Source: Amycolatopsis alba DSM 44262 (GTDB lineage: Bacteria; Actinomycetota; Actinomycetes; Mycobacteriales; Pseudonocardiaceae). From it: a stretch of DNA of 64,000 nt. The position numbers were made by a program, and so were the translations under genes. Below are positions 22,272 to 30,679 of this stretch, piece after piece. The stretch is from the NCBI RefSeq assembly GCF_000384215.1, contig NZ_KB913032.1, positions 3,737,665 to 3,801,664 on the forward strand. The letters are read 5' to 3'. The first letter of the stretch is position 1, and every line of letters starts with the position of its first letter. The notes below the pieces were generated by a model. The model was not told where the DNA came from and did no database searches. It saw nothing but the letters and a program-made list of their open reading frames with translations.

Positions 22272-23597
22272 GTGCGGAGAGAACACGAGGGCTCGGTGCT
22301 CGAAGCCGGGCAGGCGTTGCGTCGCGGGGAAGTGACCAGCGTCGAATTGGCGGAACGCGCGCTGTCCGTCGCCGACGAACTCGGCGTGTACGTCACCCGG
22401 TTCCCCGAGCACGCGCTGGCGTCGGCGCGGCGGGCGGACCGTGAGTTCGCGGCCGGGGTGGATCGCGGGCCGTTGCAGGGAATCCCGCTGGGCGTCAAGG
22501 ATCTCATCGCCGTCGCGGAGGGGGCGACGACCGCGCAGAGTGTCGTGCTCGGCTGGGGGTCGGGCATCGACGCGGCGGTGACGACGCGGGTGAAGGAAGC
22601 GGGCGGGGTCATCGTCGGGAAGACCTCGACGATGGAGTTCGGCTGCGGGGTCCCGGATCGCGCCAAGCCGTTCCCGATCCCGCGAAATCCTTGGGACACC
22701 GAGCGTTGGGCGGGCGGATCCAGTTCGGGGACGGCGAGCGGGATCGCCGCCGGGATGTTCTTCGCCGGGCTCGGCTCGGACACCGCCGGCAGTATCCGGA
22801 TGCCTGCCGCGTTCTGCGGTGTCACCGGGCTGATGCCGACCTACGGGCGGGTTTCGGGAGCGGGTTGTGTGCCGCTGGCCCACACCCTCGACCGCATCGG
22901 CCCGCTCGCCCGCACCGCGCGAGACTGCGCGACCTTGCTGGAGGTCATCGCCGAAGTTCCTTTCGTGGCACCGGAGTTCACCGGTGATCTCACGGGTCTG
23001 CGGATCGGTGTCGTCCGCGAGCACCACTTCCCCGAAGACGCCGATCCCGCGCTGGAGCGTGTTTTCGACGAAACGCTGTCCCTCGCGGAAGACCTGGGGG
23101 CCACGCTTGTCGAGACTTCGCTGCCGTACTGGAGCGAGCTGACCACCGCGGTACTGCTCACCGCGAGCTGCGAAGCCCTTGCCCACCATCGAGCCGATCT
23201 GGTCACGAGGTGGCCGGACTTCGGTGTCTCGACGCGGGGGATCTTCGCGGCCGGGGCGCTGGTGTCCGGCGCGGATTACGTGCAGGCACAACGGGTACGA
23301 CAGGTGGTGCGGCAGGAACTGGCGCGCCTGTTCGACGGCGTCGACGTGATCGCGAGTCCCGTCGCGTCGATCGGCGCTCCACTGCTCGACGACGTCGCCG
23401 ACGAAGCCGGGCAGCAGAACGCGGAAGTCTTCGAGAAGGTCACGACGCCGTACTGGAACGGCGTCGGGAATCCGGTCCTCGCCGTGCCGATGGGGCAGAC
23501 CGGCGACGGTTTGCCGCTGTCACTGCAGCTGGCGGGCCGCCTCTTCGACGAGGCGACCGTCCTTCGTGTCGGCGACGCACTCCAGGGGGCGCGATGA
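22272..23597 (+). CDS. Amidase signature family enzyme
   Basis: A 441-residue amidase (GatA/AtzE-like fold). The Ser-cisSer-Lys triad is visible: Lys in GIPLGVKDLIAV near residue 78, cis-Ser in WAGGSSSGTASGIAAG near 155, and nucleophile Ser in GSDTAGSIRMPAAFCG near 178. The C-terminus ends in the usual NPVLAVPMGQTGDGLPLSLQL. It hydrolyses an amide whose identity cannot be read from the sequence. The GTG at 22272 with an upstream GAAGG is the preferred start; the next GTG, at 22296, is also possible. Coupled by ATGA to a small GatC-like gene and then to an MFS transporter, it looks like part of a catabolic or detoxifying unit. Confidence 0.88.
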   Translation: MRREHEGSVLEAGQALRRGEVTSVELAERALSVADELGVYVTRFPEHALASARRADREFAAGVDRGPLQGIPLGVKDLIAVAEGATTAQSVVLGWGSGIDAAVTTRVKEAGGVIVGKTSTMEFGCGVPDRAKPFPIPRNPWDTERWAGGSSSGTASGIAAGMFFAGLGSDTAGSIRMPAAFCGVTGLMPTYGRVSGAGCVPLAHTLDRIGPLARTARDCATLLEVIAEVPFVAPEFTGDLTGLRIGVVREHHFPEDADPALERVFDETLSLAEDLGATLVETSLPYWSELTTAVLLTASCEALAHHRADLVTRWPDFGVSTRGIFAAGALVSGADYVQAQRVRQVVRQELARLFDGVDVIASPVASIGAPLLDDVADEAGQQNAEVFEKVTTPYWNGVGNPVLAVPMGQTGDGLPLSLQLAGRLFDEATVLRVGDALQGAR

Positions 23598-23761
23598 CTC
23601 CGGAACTGATCGATCTCTTGCTGGCCAAGGCGAAACTCCCGGCCGACGAGTCCGACAAGCGAGCGTTGGCGCGCTTGCGCTGGCTGTCCACAGTGGAATC
23701 CCTGTACGCGGTGCCGATGGACCGCGGTGTCGCACCGGTGCCGAACGGGGAACCGGCGTGA
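23594..23761 (+). CDS. Small GatC/AtzG-like protein linked to the amidase
   Basis: A 55-residue protein, MTPELIDLLLAKAKL, LRWLSTVESLYAVPMD and an extended C-terminus. Size, acidic N-terminal helix and position recall small amidase partners such as GatC or AtzG, but identity is weak and this is inference. It is locked between amidase and MFS by ATGA and GTGA overlaps, strong support that it is translated. A GatC-like subunit would stabilise or tune the amidase. Confidence 0.6.
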   Translation: MTPELIDLLLAKAKLPADESDKRALARLRWLSTVESLYAVPMDRGVAPVPNGEPA

Positions 23762-25230
23762 CGCGCCGTCCCGGTGAAGGCGCCGTGCTCGCGCTGGCCT
23801 GCGCGGGATCGTTCGTGGTCATCCTCGACGCGACGATCGTTTCCGTCGCCCTGCCCGCGATCCGGTTCGGCCTCGGCTTCTCGTCCGGCGCGCTGACCTG
23901 GGTGGTGAACGCGTACACGCTCGCGTTCGCCGGGTTCCTGTTGCTGGGCGGCCGGTTGTGCGACGAATTCGAGGTACGGCGGATGTTCGTGCTCGGGATG
24001 AGCCTGTTCACCGTCGCGCGGCTCGCCGCCGGGCTGGCCGCCTCGCCGGAAACGCTGCTGGTCGCCCGGACGGTGCAAGGGTTCGGTGGCGCGTTGCTGA
24101 TGCCGGTGACGTTGTCCCTGCTGACCACGACGTTCACCGAACCCGCCCGCCGCGCGCGGGCCCTGGGCAGCTGGAGCGCGGTGGGCGCGGCCGGTGCCGC
24201 GGCGGGGCCGGTGATCGGCGGGCTGCTGACCCAGTGGGCGGGCTGGCGCTGGGTGTTCTTCGTCAGTGTCCCGATCGGGGTGGCGGCCGTCCTCGCGGCC
24301 ACGGTGCTGCCGCCGAGGGATCGAAGCCGTCCTCGCGGCAGGCTGGACGTGCTCGGCGCGGTGCTGTCGACGGCGGGACTCGTCGGAGTGGTCTACGCGG
24401 TGATGCGTTCCCCGGCCGACGGCTGGGGAAGCGGGTCCGTCCTGCTGCCGCTGCTCGGCGGGCTCGTCCTGCTCGGTGTCTTCCTGGTGCACCAGCATCG
24501 GTGGGCGGAGGAACCGCTGGTCGCGCTCGGGATCTTCCGGCTGCGGTCGGTGCTCAGTGGCAACGTGGTGATCTTCCTGCTGGGGCTGGGTTTCCTCGCC
24601 AGCCCGATCCTGCTCTCGCTGTACTTGCAGGACGTCCACGGGTATTCGCCGCTGCGGGCCGGGCTGGCGTACTTGCCGGTGGGCGTGGCGATGTTCGCCG
24701 GCGCGCGGCTGGCTGGCGGGTTGTCGGTGCGGCTGGGACCCCGGCGCGCGACGGCGCTGTGCTGCGCGATCGGCGCGGTGGGTCTCGCCGTCCTCGCCGC
24801 GCTGACCGGTCCGCACGCCTCGTACGTCGGTTCCGTGCTGCTGCCGGGGATGGTCTTCGGATTCGGGACCGCCGCGGCCTTCACCCCGATCACCGTGGCC
24901 GCCACCAGCGGGGTGCCGGAACGGCAGAACGGCCTGGCCGCCGGTGTGCTGAACACGGTCCGGCAGACCAGCGGCGCGATCGGCCTGGCCGCGTTGACCG
25001 CGCTCGCGGCGGCGGTGACCGCGACCTGGCAGACCGGCGGTCCGACGGGAGAAGCGCAGGTGCACGGCTACACCGCCGCGTTCCTCGCCTCCGCCGTCTG
25101 TCTCGCGGCCGCTGCTGTGGTCGCGGCGGTGACGATGCCGGGGCTCAGCTCGCCGCCGCGTGCGCGGGCAGGTCGACCCGGTCCCGGAACCACTGGCAGT
25201 CTTCAAGGCTCCCCTCCCGGCGACAGGTGA
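23758..25230 (+). CDS. MFS transporter, DHA2 (14-TM) family
   Basis: A 490-residue drug/proton antiporter-type permease. The DHA2 hallmark LDATIVSVALPAI is in helix 1, motif A region GGRLCDEFEVRRM follows helix 2, and motif C-like GAAAGPVIGGLLTQW is in helix 5. About 14 hydrophobic segments can be counted. It probably exports a small hydrophobic or amide compound. The GTG start is coupled to the upstream gene by GTGA. Its last 86 bp overlap, in antisense, the 3' end of the convergent MerR gene; the hydrophilic Gly/Pro/Arg tail (GLSSPPRARAGRPGPG) comes from that overlap. Confidence 0.9.
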   Translation: MTRRPGEGAVLALACAGSFVVILDATIVSVALPAIRFGLGFSSGALTWVVNAYTLAFAGFLLLGGRLCDEFEVRRMFVLGMSLFTVARLAAGLAASPETLLVARTVQGFGGALLMPVTLSLLTTTFTEPARRARALGSWSAVGAAGAAAGPVIGGLLTQWAGWRWVFFVSVPIGVAAVLAATVLPPRDRSRPRGRLDVLGAVLSTAGLVGVVYAVMRSPADGWGSGSVLLPLLGGLVLLGVFLVHQHRWAEEPLVALGIFRLRSVLSGNVVIFLLGLGFLASPILLSLYLQDVHGYSPLRAGLAYLPVGVAMFAGARLAGGLSVRLGPRRATALCCAIGAVGLAVLAALTGPHASYVGSVLLPGMVFGFGTAAAFTPITVAATSGVPERQNGLAAGVLNTVRQTSGAIGLAALTALAAAVTATWQTGGPTGEAQVHGYTAAFLASAVCLAAAAVVAAVTMPGLSSPPRARAGRPGPGTTGSLQGSPPGDR

Positions 25231-25543
25231 GGAGTTCGACCAGGTAGTCGTGCGCGGTGTCGAGCCGCGCACGCTCCCGTTCGATCTCGGCGAGCTGACC
25301 GGCCACCACTTCACGCCAGCGGTGCTGTTCGGCGAGCAGTTCGGTGATCTTGGACAGGCCGAGCCCGCCGATCCGCCGCCAGTGCTTGATCAGCGCGATG
25401 CGATACAGCTGGTCGTCGTCGTAGTACCGCTGTCCCGAGCGGCGGGTGGCGGTGATCAGCCCGCGGCGTTCCCAGTAGTGCAGGGTCGAGATCGCCAGCC
25501 CGAAATGGTCGGCGGCCTCGCGAACCGGCGTCAAGGAAGTCAT
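25145..25543 (-). CDS. MerR family transcriptional regulator
   Basis: A 132-residue regulator. The N-terminal winged helix (VREAADHFGLAISTLHYWERRGLI..SGQRYYDDDQLYRI) is a clear MerR HTH, followed by a dimerisation coiled coil (ELLAEQHRWREVVAGQLAEIERERARL). A single C-terminal Cys pair region (LTCRREGSLEDCQWF) might bind a metal or thiol ligand. It faces the MFS gene convergently and overlaps it; an iron-box-like palindrome lies directly upstream of its start. Confidence 0.9.
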   Translation of the reverse strand: MTSLTPVREAADHFGLAISTLHYWERRGLITATRRSGQRYYDDDQLYRIALIKHWRRIGGLGLSKITELLAEQHRWREVVAGQLAEIERERARLDTAHDYLVELLTCRREGSLEDCQWFRDRVDLPAHAAAS

Positions 25544-25552
25544 GTGCTCAGT

Positions 25553-25571
25553 CTAGGTTAGGTAACCCTAA
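25553..25571 (-). promoter_or_regulatory. Iron-box-like palindrome upstream of the merR gene
   Basis: CTAGGTTAGGTAACCCTAA agrees at 15 of 19 positions with the DtxR/IdeR iron-box consensus TTAGGTTAGGCTAACCTAA. It lies 10 bp from the MerR start codon and overlaps the stop of the next gene. A MerR autoregulatory operator is the alternative reading. Confidence 0.5.
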
Positions 25572-26412
25572 GAAGCTGCTCGTCGAGCCCTGCCAGGTAG
25601 TCGCGGCCGAACTCGCCGTTCTCCAGATCGCGCCACAGCACCGGCGGCAGATCCTGCGCCACCTCGGGCGAGCGTGACGCGGCGGCCAGCGCGATGGTCG
25701 CCGCGGTGTCGACGTCGCCGGTGAACGCGACGCAGGTGTGGAGCATCCTGGCGAGCCCGCCGCCATCGGTGAGCACGGTCAGCGCGGCGCGGACGCTCAT
25801 CCAGCCCTGCGGGCCGATCTTGCCCGACCACGGCCGCGCCCAGCCGCCGTGCCCGACGTCCTCGGGAAGGATCCCTTCGATCCATCGCGCGACGTCGGCC
25901 GCCGGACCGAGCCGGTGGTGGAAGTAGTGGACGGCGAGCGCGGCCGCCTGTGCTGCGGCGATCCCGGCCGGGGTGTCGTGCGTGATCCTGGCCTGCAGTT
26001 TCGCGTGGTACAGGACGTCGTCGACGGTCGGCAGGAGCCCGATCGGCCCGGCGCGCATGGCCGCCCCGCTCTTGTCGCTTTGCGGCTGAAGCCGTCGCAG
26101 CAGCTCTTCACCGTCCCGGACCTCGCTCAGCAGCTGATGGAAACGCGGCGCGTAGCCGTCGTGCGGATCGCGGTGATACCCCCGGACGAACTGTTCGGCG
26201 AGCAGCAGCGGCGTCCACCGGCGGCCGGACACGAGCAGTTCGGCGATCGCGATCGTCATCTGCGTGTCGTCGGTGTAGCGACCGGCCGGTACGCCGAGAT
26301 AGCCGGGATGCGGCACGTAACCCGCCAGCGTGTTGTGTTCGGCGACGAAGCTCGGGTACGCGTGCTCGAAGGAGCCTCCGTACGCGTCGCCGATGGCCAG
26401 TTCGACCAGCAT
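25558..26412 (-). CDS. ADP-ribosylglycohydrolase family protein
   Basis: A 284-residue DraG/ARH-like hydrolase that would remove ADP-ribose from proteins or small molecules. Metal-binding motifs are visible: GRYTDDTQMTIAIAELL near residue 44 and FTGDVDTAATIALAAAS near 235, the latter a GDVDT variant of the usual GDTDT. The N-terminus LVELAIGDAYGGSFEHAY is the family's first helix. It is 11 bp downstream of an AraC regulator on the same strand and likely co-transcribed. The natural substrate is unknown. Confidence 0.88.
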   Translation of the reverse strand: MLVELAIGDAYGGSFEHAYPSFVAEHNTLAGYVPHPGYLGVPAGRYTDDTQMTIAIAELLVSGRRWTPLLLAEQFVRGYHRDPHDGYAPRFHQLLSEVRDGEELLRRLQPQSDKSGAAMRAGPIGLLPTVDDVLYHAKLQARITHDTPAGIAAAQAAALAVHYFHHRLGPAADVARWIEGILPEDVGHGGWARPWSGKIGPQGWMSVRAALTVLTDGGGLARMLHTCVAFTGDVDTAATIALAAASRSPEVAQDLPPVLWRDLENGEFGRDYLAGLDEQLLRVT

Positions 26413-26422
26413 CCGGTCCCCT

Positions 26423-27421
26423 TCAGGCGGTGAGTCGTGCCGTTTCCGAAGGGAGTTTGCCGTACGTGCTGCGGTAAAGACCGGAAAACCGGCCGAGATG
26501 CGTGAAGCCCCATCGCAGCGCGACGTCGGTGACGGTGCCTTCGGCTCGCCCTCGGGCGATCGCGAGCAGGTCCTGGTGCACGTGGTCGAGCCGGATCCGG
26601 CGCAGGTACTCCAGCGGCGTCAGCCCGAGTTCGGTCCGGAACGCCAGCTGCAGCGCGCGCACGCTGATCCGGGTGGCCATCGCCAGCTCACCGATCGACA
26701 CCGGTTCGGCGGCGTGCTCCTCGCAATAGGTCATCGCGCGGCGCACCGCCGCCGATCTCGACCTCGGCCGATCCTCGGCGAGTTCACCGGACAGCGAATG
26801 GGGCTGGGTGTCGAGCAGCCCGTGCAGCAGCAGCTTCTCGAAATGCGAGGCGGCCAGCGGCGACCGGTCGAACAGGCCGGACACGGCCGTGTCGCTGAAG
26901 GTCTGCAGCAGGGTTATCCACTGGTCCATGCCCGAAGTGATCAGCGGATCGAACCGCAGGGGCGACGTCGGCGCCTCGCCGAGCCGTTCGCGCATCGTGT
27001 CCGCCACCAGCTGCCTGCCCATGCGGAGCAGCAGGATGTCGGGATGGTCGTACCTGGTCTGGAAGCGCGTGTCCGGACCGGTCACGACATGGCGTGACGG
27101 GACGATCTCGCCGTCGATCTTGGCCTGGCTGTGACCGTTGAGGGTCACGACCACGGTGTACGCGTCCGGCGTCTCTTCGCCCTGCAGGATGACATCGGAG
27201 TCCAGCGTCAGCTCGTAGACCGAGAGGCCGTTGGGGTCGATCCCAGGGATCCGGAGGCCGCTGAGCTGGGAGATGTCGAAGGAACCGGTGGGCGCGGGGG
27301 TGTGCAGCTTGACCGTGTCCGGCGCGAGAAACGCCTGGAAAGTGTGCTCGAGCTCGTCGAAGTCGTCGCCGGTGACCACCGTCGACGCGATCGGGGACCC
27401 TTCCGAGAACCTTCTGCGCAC
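26423..27421 (-). CDS. AraC family transcriptional regulator
   Basis: A 332-residue regulator. The N-terminal 200 residues form a beta-rich sensing domain of the AraC-binding-like type. The C-terminal double HTH is clear (RRAMTYCEEHAAEPVSIGEL, then ATRISVRALQLAFRTELGLTPLEYLRRIRLDHVHQDLL, and a second HTH VTDVALRWGFTHLGRFSGLYRSTYG). The GTG start is used. It is divergent from the winged-helix gene (53-bp gap) and precedes the ADP-ribosylglycohydrolase gene, which it may control. Confidence 0.9.
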   Translation of the reverse strand: MRRRFSEGSPIASTVVTGDDFDELEHTFQAFLAPDTVKLHTPAPTGSFDISQLSGLRIPGIDPNGLSVYELTLDSDVILQGEETPDAYTVVVTLNGHSQAKIDGEIVPSRHVVTGPDTRFQTRYDHPDILLLRMGRQLVADTMRERLGEAPTSPLRFDPLITSGMDQWITLLQTFSDTAVSGLFDRSPLAASHFEKLLLHGLLDTQPHSLSGELAEDRPRSRSAAVRRAMTYCEEHAAEPVSIGELAMATRISVRALQLAFRTELGLTPLEYLRRIRLDHVHQDLLAIARGRAEGTVTDVALRWGFTHLGRFSGLYRSTYGKLPSETARLTA

Positions 27422-27474
27422 CTGTCGATCCTGCCAGGCTGCGGGGTGTCACCGAATGCCAATACCGTGGAGTC

Positions 27475-28665
27475 ATGGCGACCGACAAGCTGCGCGCGTG
27501 GTGGGCACATCGGCAAGGTCTCGACGGATCGCTGCACGGGGCGTCGGCGGCCGACGTACTGGAGCGAACCGGCTGGATGCGTTCGATCGGCGGTTCGGCG
27601 CCTTATCTCGGGCTGTTCGCCAGAGCCCGCCTCGATCGCGAGACGGTCGACGCGGACGTCGCCCGGCTCGCCATCCACGAACTGCCTTCGGCCCGCGGCT
27701 GCACCTACGTCCTGCCGTCGGCGGATTTCGAACTCGGCCTGACCGTCGGCGCCGGAGCGCCCGCCGGTGAACTCGCGGCCGCGGAGAAATACCTCGGTGT
27801 CACGCAGGCCGAGATCGAGCAGTTGTGCGTCACCGTCGCCGACCTGCTCGACGCTTCCACCGAACCGCTCGACCCGGCCGCGATCAAGGACGCCGCCGGG
27901 ACCGCGGTGCGCAACCTCGGGGAGGCGGGCCGCAAACGCGGCACCACCACGACGTTGCCGCTCGCGCTCGGCCTGCTCCAGGTCCGCGGCGACATCCGCC
28001 GGGTCCCGGTCAACGGACGGCTGGACCAGCAGCGGTACGGCTACGTGCGCTGGACGCCGTCCCCGCGCGGCGGTCTGTCCGATATGGACACCGCGCAGAC
28101 CGAACTCGCCAGGCGGTACTTCTCGTGGGCGGCCCCGGCGTCGCTCAAGCATTTCCGCTGGTTCTCCGGGTTCACCGCGGCGAACGCCAAGAAGGCCGTG
28201 GCACCGCTGGATCTCGTTCCGCTCGAAGGCACCGAGCTGCTGATGCCCAAGGAACTCGCGGACGAGTTCGCCGGATTCGCGGCGCCGTCGAAGCCGTCGT
28301 ACGCGCTGCTCGCCGGGGTCGACGGCATCCACCTTCTGCACCGCGAGATGTCGCGGCTGCTCGACGACGCCGACGTCGAACGCCCCATACCGGGCGGCCG
28401 CGCGGGGGAGACGCTGGGCGGGCAGGCGGATCCGCCGAGCCATCTGATCGTCGACCGAGGCCGTTTCGCCGGCCTGTGGGAGTTCGACACCGAGACGAAC
28501 AAGATCGTCTACCGGTTCTTCGGGGACGAGGACGCCGCGCTGCGCGAGACGGTCGCGGAGACCCTGGAATTCGTCCGTGACCAACTGGGCGACGCCCGGA
28601 GCTTCAGCTTGGATTCGCCGAAGAGCCGGGCGTCGCGGGTGGCCGATCTCAGGAACGGACCGTGA
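27475..28665 (+). CDS. Winged-helix DNA-binding protein (HTH_42/YcaQ-like)
   Basis: A 396-residue protein of the large family with a winged-helix crosslink-glycosylase-like fold (DUF1006, related to E. coli YcaQ and Streptomyces AlkZ). N-terminal helices RAWWAHRQGLDGSLHGASAADVLERTGW, a central wing region (RGCTYVLPSADFELGL), and the C-terminal FRWFSGFTAANAKKAVAPL block are visible. The AlkZ/YcaQ catalytic QxQ/QxD motif is not evident, so glycosylase activity cannot be claimed. ATG start. Confidence 0.75.
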   Translation: MATDKLRAWWAHRQGLDGSLHGASAADVLERTGWMRSIGGSAPYLGLFARARLDRETVDADVARLAIHELPSARGCTYVLPSADFELGLTVGAGAPAGELAAAEKYLGVTQAEIEQLCVTVADLLDASTEPLDPAAIKDAAGTAVRNLGEAGRKRGTTTTLPLALGLLQVRGDIRRVPVNGRLDQQRYGYVRWTPSPRGGLSDMDTAQTELARRYFSWAAPASLKHFRWFSGFTAANAKKAVAPLDLVPLEGTELLMPKELADEFAGFAAPSKPSYALLAGVDGIHLLHREMSRLLDDADVERPIPGGRAGETLGGQADPPSHLIVDRGRFAGLWEFDTETNKIVYRFFGDEDAALRETVAETLEFVRDQLGDARSFSLDSPKSRASRVADLRNGP

Positions 28666-29943
28666 TCAGGCTTTCGCCTCGTTGATCAGGATGTCGACGG
28701 CCTTGTCGTTGCGGGCGGTCTGCTCCGGGATCACCGAAGCGGGCGGGTAGAAGCCGTCGAGCCCGCCGTCCTTCGGGTACATCTCGAAGGTGTAGCTGAG
28801 GATCTTGTGCTTGCCCCACGCCCAGTCGTTGATGTCGCCGTCGGTGGTGTACAGATCGCTGGACTGCTCAGGCGTGTAGCCGTTGGTGCCCGCCATCTGC
28901 TTGCCGACGTCGGCGAAGCGCTTCGCTTCCTCCTCGTTCAGGCCCGTGTCGGTCGCTTCCTTCGTGTAGCCGTACGGCCAGAGCACCAGTTCCGAGAAGG
29001 TGTGGAAGTCGATGTGCGCCTTGATCTGCTGCGCGCCACCGACCACGCGGGAGTTCATGAACTCCGCGACAGCCTTGGTCTCGGGCTCGGAGAACGCCGA
29101 CGGACCGTGGTAGTCCTCGGCGGACGGGCTGTTGCTCGACCCGCCGCAGCAGTTCCACTTGTAGTCCCAGTTGCGGTTCGGGTCGGTGCCGACCGCGCTG
29201 CTGCCCGGCACGGGCTTCCGCGTCTTGCGCCAGCCCTGGTACTCGCCGCCGGTGATGTCGTACTCGGAGCCGTCCGGATTGACGTTCGGGATCACGTAGA
29301 TCTCGTGCTCGTCGACCATCTTCTTGATGGCGGGGTCGGTCGCGTACCCGGTGGTGAACCGGTCCACGATCCGCAGGCACATCTCGGTGGTGAGGTGCTC
29401 GCGCGCGTGCTGGTTGCAGGTGAACAGGACCTCGGGCTCGTCCTCGTCCTTGGCCGCGTTGTCACTGATCTTCAGCACGTTCAGCTCGCGACCCTCGTAG
29501 GACTTCCCGACGCTGGACAGCGTCGCGATGTCACCGTGGTCCTTCGCGGCTTTCTGCAGCTCAGCGGTCGTTTCGGCGTACGTGTGGTACGCCTCGTCGC
29601 CCGGCGGGAAGTCACCGGCGACGGCCGAGGTGCCCGCCCGGACACTGCGCTGCTTGAGCATGCTGTCGAAGTCGCCGAGCGACTTCAGGCTGAACCCGTT
29701 CGCGCGCAGGCTCGCGGCCTGATCGGGCGTGGCGACGACGGTCAGCGCGCCACCGCGGGAGCCCGCGACGTCGACACCGGTACGGGCGACGGCGGTGCGT
29801 TTCGCGGAGTCGTTCGCGCCCTCGACCGAATACAGCCCTCTCGCCGGGTCACCGGTCTGAGCGTTCGCGACGGGCGTCGTGACGGCCAGCAGGGCGAGCC
29901 CTGTGGCGGCCAAAGCGCCCCAAATGCGACGGCGTGTGGACAT
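28666..29943 (-). CDS. Secreted zinc carboxypeptidase (M14 family)
   Basis: A 425-residue secreted protease with an N-terminal signal peptide (STRRRIWGALAATGLALLAVTTPVANA). The zinc site is HAREHLTTE (HxxE) near residue 180 plus the distal His in AHIDFHTFSELVLWPYG; the catalytic Glu is in LSYTFEMYPKDGG near 385. The carboxypeptidase A/T-type substrate pocket region NPDGSEYDITGGEYQGWRK is present. The length and pro-region (about residues 30-110) fit a zymogen. The in-frame ATG at 30009 would place 22 extra residues before the signal peptide and is rejected. Its stop abuts the upstream convergent gene's stop. Confidence 0.92.
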   Translation of the reverse strand: MSTRRRIWGALAATGLALLAVTTPVANAQTGDPARGLYSVEGANDSAKRTAVARTGVDVAGSRGGALTVVATPDQAASLRANGFSLKSLGDFDSMLKQRSVRAGTSAVAGDFPPGDEAYHTYAETTAELQKAAKDHGDIATLSSVGKSYEGRELNVLKISDNAAKDEDEPEVLFTCNQHAREHLTTEMCLRIVDRFTTGYATDPAIKKMVDEHEIYVIPNVNPDGSEYDITGGEYQGWRKTRKPVPGSSAVGTDPNRNWDYKWNCCGGSSNSPSAEDYHGPSAFSEPETKAVAEFMNSRVVGGAQQIKAHIDFHTFSELVLWPYGYTKEATDTGLNEEEAKRFADVGKQMAGTNGYTPEQSSDLYTTDGDINDWAWGKHKILSYTFEMYPKDGGLDGFYPPASVIPEQTARNDKAVDILINEAKA

Positions 29944-30037
29944 TTCGCCTCCGAACGATCTGGGACAAGGTGGGCGTTCACCGTCGCGGAAGTGAATCAT
30001 CCACGACAACCCGACGATCGTCGTTCCCAGTTACCGT

Positions 30038-30679
30038 TTACGGCCAGAGACGCTCTTTGCGCCAGGTCCCGTTCTCGCGCCGATAGCGGAGCCGCTTGTG
30101 CCGCCGGTCGTGGCTCGCCTGCCAGAACTCCACTTCGGACGGCGTCACCAGATAGCGGGTCCAGGTTTCCGGCGCCACGCCCGGATTCTCTTCGACCCAG
30201 CGGCGTGCTTCCTCGGCCGCGCTGTCGAGATCGGCCGGATCTTCGAGCACCTGGGACTGCCTGCCGATGAACGCCTCCACCTGCGACGCGGGCGGACGCG
30301 CGGTGAAATCGGCCGCGGACACCTCGGGTGCGGCGAGTGCCACCGGGCCGCGCAACCGGACCTGGCGGCCCCGCCCCGGCCAGAAGAACGTCAGCGCGGC
30401 GTAGGGATTCTTCGCCAGCTGAACACCTTTCGGGCTTTCGGAACTCGTCGCGACCGCCCAGGTGTCGCCGTCGACGTCCTTGAGGATCACGACCCGCGCG
30501 TCCGGCACCCCATCGGAGTCCACTGTGGACAGTGTGACGGCGTGCGGCGCGAGGACGTGTTCGCCCGCCTCGTCGAGCCATTTCAGGAACAGCTCGCGAG
30601 GAGAGGCAGGCGAGGACTCGGTGTCGAACTCCGGAAGTTCCGCGGGAAACGACGGCCAGCCGCGCAACGTGCGACCCAT
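30038..30679 (-). CDS. Pyridoxamine 5'-phosphate oxidase family flavoprotein
   Basis: A 213-residue PNPOx-like protein. The FMN-binding beta barrel is seen in HAVTLSTVDSDGVPDARVVILKDVD and AALTFFWPGRGRQVRLRGPV, and the C-terminal dimerisation motif in SEVEFWQASHDRRHKRLRYRR, which is the classical PdxH C-terminus. It therefore could be a true PNP/PMP oxidase, or a related FMN protein. The ATG at 30679 overlaps the stop of the upstream gene (TGATG), fixing the start. In that case the sole pdxH-like gene of the window is part of this two-gene operon. Confidence 0.82.
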   Translation of the reverse strand: MGRTLRGWPSFPAELPEFDTESSPASPRELFLKWLDEAGEHVLAPHAVTLSTVDSDGVPDARVVILKDVDGDTWAVATSSESPKGVQLAKNPYAALTFFWPGRGRQVRLRGPVALAAPEVSAADFTARPPASQVEAFIGRQSQVLEDPADLDSAAEEARRWVEENPGVAPETWTRYLVTPSEVEFWQASHDRRHKRLRYRRENGTWRKERLWP

